Positions 62,416 to 64,000 of a stretch of 64,000 nt of DNA are shown here, in pieces. Made by a program: the position numbers and the translations under genes. Every line of letters starts with the position of its first letter. Position 1 is the stretch's first letter. Below the pieces are notes generated by a model. That model made no database searches. It was not told the DNA's origin and saw nothing but the letters and a program-made list of their open reading frames with translations. This stretch comes from Collinsella sp. (GTDB taxonomy: Bacteria > Actinomycetota > Coriobacteriia > Coriobacteriales > Coriobacteriaceae): positions 14,878 through 78,877 of the forward strand of contig JAHYYJ010000012.1 in assembly GCA_019425015.1 (NCBI GenBank), given 5' to 3'.

Positions 62416-63816
62416 GTGTGCGCGATAATTCATTTTGGAACTGACGGTTGGCGCGCTCGCGTCGATGAGGACTTCACTGCCGATAACGTTGCCCGTATCG
62501 CCGATGCCGTCGGCGAGTTGTGGCAAAAGACCAATCCGGGCAAAACGGTATATATAGGGTTCGACACTCGGCCCCTGGCGCGCGAGTTCGCTGAGCTTGC
62601 GGCGGGTGTGCTAGCAGCGCACGGGCTAGACGCCGTGCTCGCTTCGCGACCTGTTCCGACCCCTGCCCTTACGTGGGCGGCGGCTTATGACGGTGAGGCG
62701 TGCGGCGCGCTCATGGTGACGGGGTCCCATCATCCGCAGGGTTATCTGTGTCTCAAGATTCGCATGGGTGACGGCTCGACCGCCAACCAGGATGTCATCG
62801 AAGAGCTCGAAGAGACCATGGCTCCCGAGCCAATGGGGATCGAGGGGCAATATCGCACCGCGGATATCATTCCTGACTATATGCAAGCGGTGGCATCGTT
62901 TGTCGATGCCGAAGCCATCCGCGCCGCGCACCTGCGCGTGGTTGTTGACCCCATGGGCGGCGCAGCCCAGGGCTATCTAGCCGACTTGCTGCGCGAGCTT
63001 GGCGTTGAGGTGCACGAGATTCACGCCGGGCAGGCGCCTGACCAAGAAGATATCTGCCCCGACCCCGTTGAGCCGTGGGTGGACGCTTGCGAGCATACGG
63101 TTATCGAGGACGGAGCTTGCGCTGGCCTGGTGACCGACGGCGACGCCGACCGTATCGGCGCGGTTGACGAGCGCGGCAGATATATACATCCGCATCAGAT
63201 CATGGCGCTCGTTTTGGGCGACTTGGTTCAATTTCGTAATTTGGAGGGACGCGTCGTCGTCAATCTTTCGTGCTCGACGCTCGTGCGTCGCATTGCCGAG
63301 GCGCTTGGCTGCCGCGTGACCGTCAAACCAGTCGGTTTCAAATATATAGCGGCAGAGATGAAGAAGGGTGGCGTCCTCATAGGCGGCGAGGAAGCCGGTG
63401 GTATCGGCATCGCCGCGCATATGCCCGAGCGCGATGGAATCCTCGCCTGTCTGATTCTGTGTGAGCTTATGGCAAAGACGGACGCGCCTTTGGGCGTTCT
63501 GGTCGACCAACTCGAGGACAGTTTTGGTAAGACGAGTTACGGTCGACGCGATTTGCGCCTTGAGGCCGAAGATGCCGAAACGTTACGAACCCTGCTGCCG
63601 GGCGTAAACCCCAAGTCGATTTGTGGCAAGGTGCCGCAAAACGTTAGTCATATGGATGGCTTGCGTTTAGCATTCGAGGATGACACGTGGCTGCTGGTCC
63701 GTCCTAGCGGGACCGAACCAGTGGTGCGCGTCTACGCCGAGGGGTTCTCGGTGGAAGAACGTGATGAGTTGCTCGATGCTGGCTGTGCTTTAGCTAGGGG
63801 AACGTATCCGCTTTAA
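62416..63816 (+). CDS. phosphoglucomutase/phosphomannomutase family protein
   Basis: A 466-residue alpha-D-phosphohexomutase. FGTDGWRARVDEDF is the start motif, the phospho-Ser is in MVTGSHHPQGY, Mg2+ is bound by TDGDADRIGAVD, the sugar loop is GGEEAGG and the phosphate site RPSGTEPVVRVY. GTG 62416 is chosen because GTGAGG lies 9 bases upstream and the protein then starts at the usual distance from FGTDGWR. Glucose- or mannose-phosphate specificity is open. Confidence 0.9.
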   Translation: MCAIIHFGTDGWRARVDEDFTADNVARIADAVGELWQKTNPGKTVYIGFDTRPLAREFAELAAGVLAAHGLDAVLASRPVPTPALTWAAAYDGEACGALMVTGSHHPQGYLCLKIRMGDGSTANQDVIEELEETMAPEPMGIEGQYRTADIIPDYMQAVASFVDAEAIRAAHLRVVVDPMGGAAQGYLADLLRELGVEVHEIHAGQAPDQEDICPDPVEPWVDACEHTVIEDGACAGLVTDGDADRIGAVDERGRYIHPHQIMALVLGDLVQFRNLEGRVVVNLSCSTLVRRIAEALGCRVTVKPVGFKYIAAEMKKGGVLIGGEEAGGIGIAAHMPERDGILACLILCELMAKTDAPLGVLVDQLEDSFGKTSYGRRDLRLEAEDAETLRTLLPGVNPKSICGKVPQNVSHMDGLRLAFEDDTWLLVRPSGTEPVVRVYAEGFSVEERDELLDAGCALARGTYPL

Positions 63817-63938
63817 CCATGAGACTGCCTTATATAAAGAGATGCTCGGTGAGCGGTAGTTAACGGCTGGCAAACGTTAGTCGGATCCCAAATTGTGTAG
63901 GAAATGTGTACGCCCAGATTCCCGCCCCCGGCGCCCCT

Positions 63939-63984
63939 CCGGTCCGGCAATATATCTCCTTGCCGCGCGGCCCGGTCGGACCGG
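63939..63984. repeat. inverted repeat near right edge
   Basis: CCGGTCCG (63939-63946) pairs with CGGACCGG (63977-63984); an inner GGCAA/TTGCC can also pair. The 184 bases after the mutase gene hold only this; a feature may continue beyond the window. Confidence 0.45.
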
Positions 63985-64000
63985 ACCAGCCGCAGAGCGT

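Overview
The window looks like chromosomal DNA from a high-GC anaerobic actinobacterium of the class Coriobacteriia, most likely a Collinsella or close relative. This is inferred from strong G/C third-position bias, the gene order prfA-prmC-sua5-glpK-upp-atpIBEFHAGDC-murA-LCP, and the many hairpin repeats of the GACAAAGGGAC type. It was not tested by database search. I see no rRNA, tRNA, CRISPR array, integrase or transposase.

Layout. 1-622: no gene; a tandem array of hairpin units enclosed by perfect 27-bp inverted repeats. 623-4009: LTA-synthase-like phosphoglycerol transferase (-) and a nitroreductase (+). 4169-8643: a Kup K+ transporter followed by a short KdpD-type kinase and KdpE-type regulator. 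8738-13106: RlmKL-like rRNA methyltransferase (-), HAD phosphatase (+), transaldolase-like aldolase (+). 13488-15635: Tex (-). 16056-20501: Gfo/Idh oxidoreductase, OFA-type MFS carrier and SDR dehydrogenase (all -) with a divergent LysR regulator. 20705-24927: marR plus two half-transporter ABC exporter genes (-). 25181-26353: Fic protein (-). 26575-29587: pyridoxal kinase and a small Cys-rich protein (+), LMW phosphatase and MFS exporter (-).

29749-35758 is the most interesting block: an LpdD-like prenyl-flavin chaperone domain fused to an IPP-isomerase-like NUDIX domain, a DASS-type anion carrier, a UbiD-family decarboxylase, the UbiX flavin prenyltransferase and a MerR regulator, all on the + strand. 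Together they would import an (aromatic) acid, supply the prenyl group, build and deliver prenylated FMN, and decarboxylate the substrate. The fused NUDIX domain keeps the metal ligands of IPP isomerase but has Ala where the catalytic Cys should be.

35954-42470: an acidic single-pass membrane protein, an aldose epimerase, a polar amino acid ABC importer (Tat-type lipoprotein, permease, ATPase) and an M20 dipeptidase. 42594-49525: an eight-codon leader ORF ending in UAG, prfA, prmC with a large acidic insertion, a hicAB toxin-antitoxin pair, sua5, glpK and upp. 49806-56689: the complete F1Fo ATP synthase operon. 56778-63816: murA, an LCP ligase, pepT (-), a DtxR-type regulator, a homocysteine methyltransferase and a phosphohexomutase.

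Between genes the window is rich in structured repeats. Four ~165-bp elements (34028, 37799, 43771, 59310) follow + strand stop codons and fold into the same three-helix architecture with compensatory base changes. Two identical 66-bp elements can form two competing hairpins. A dispersed GACAAAGGGA/TCCCTTTGTC hairpin family ends many transcription units.
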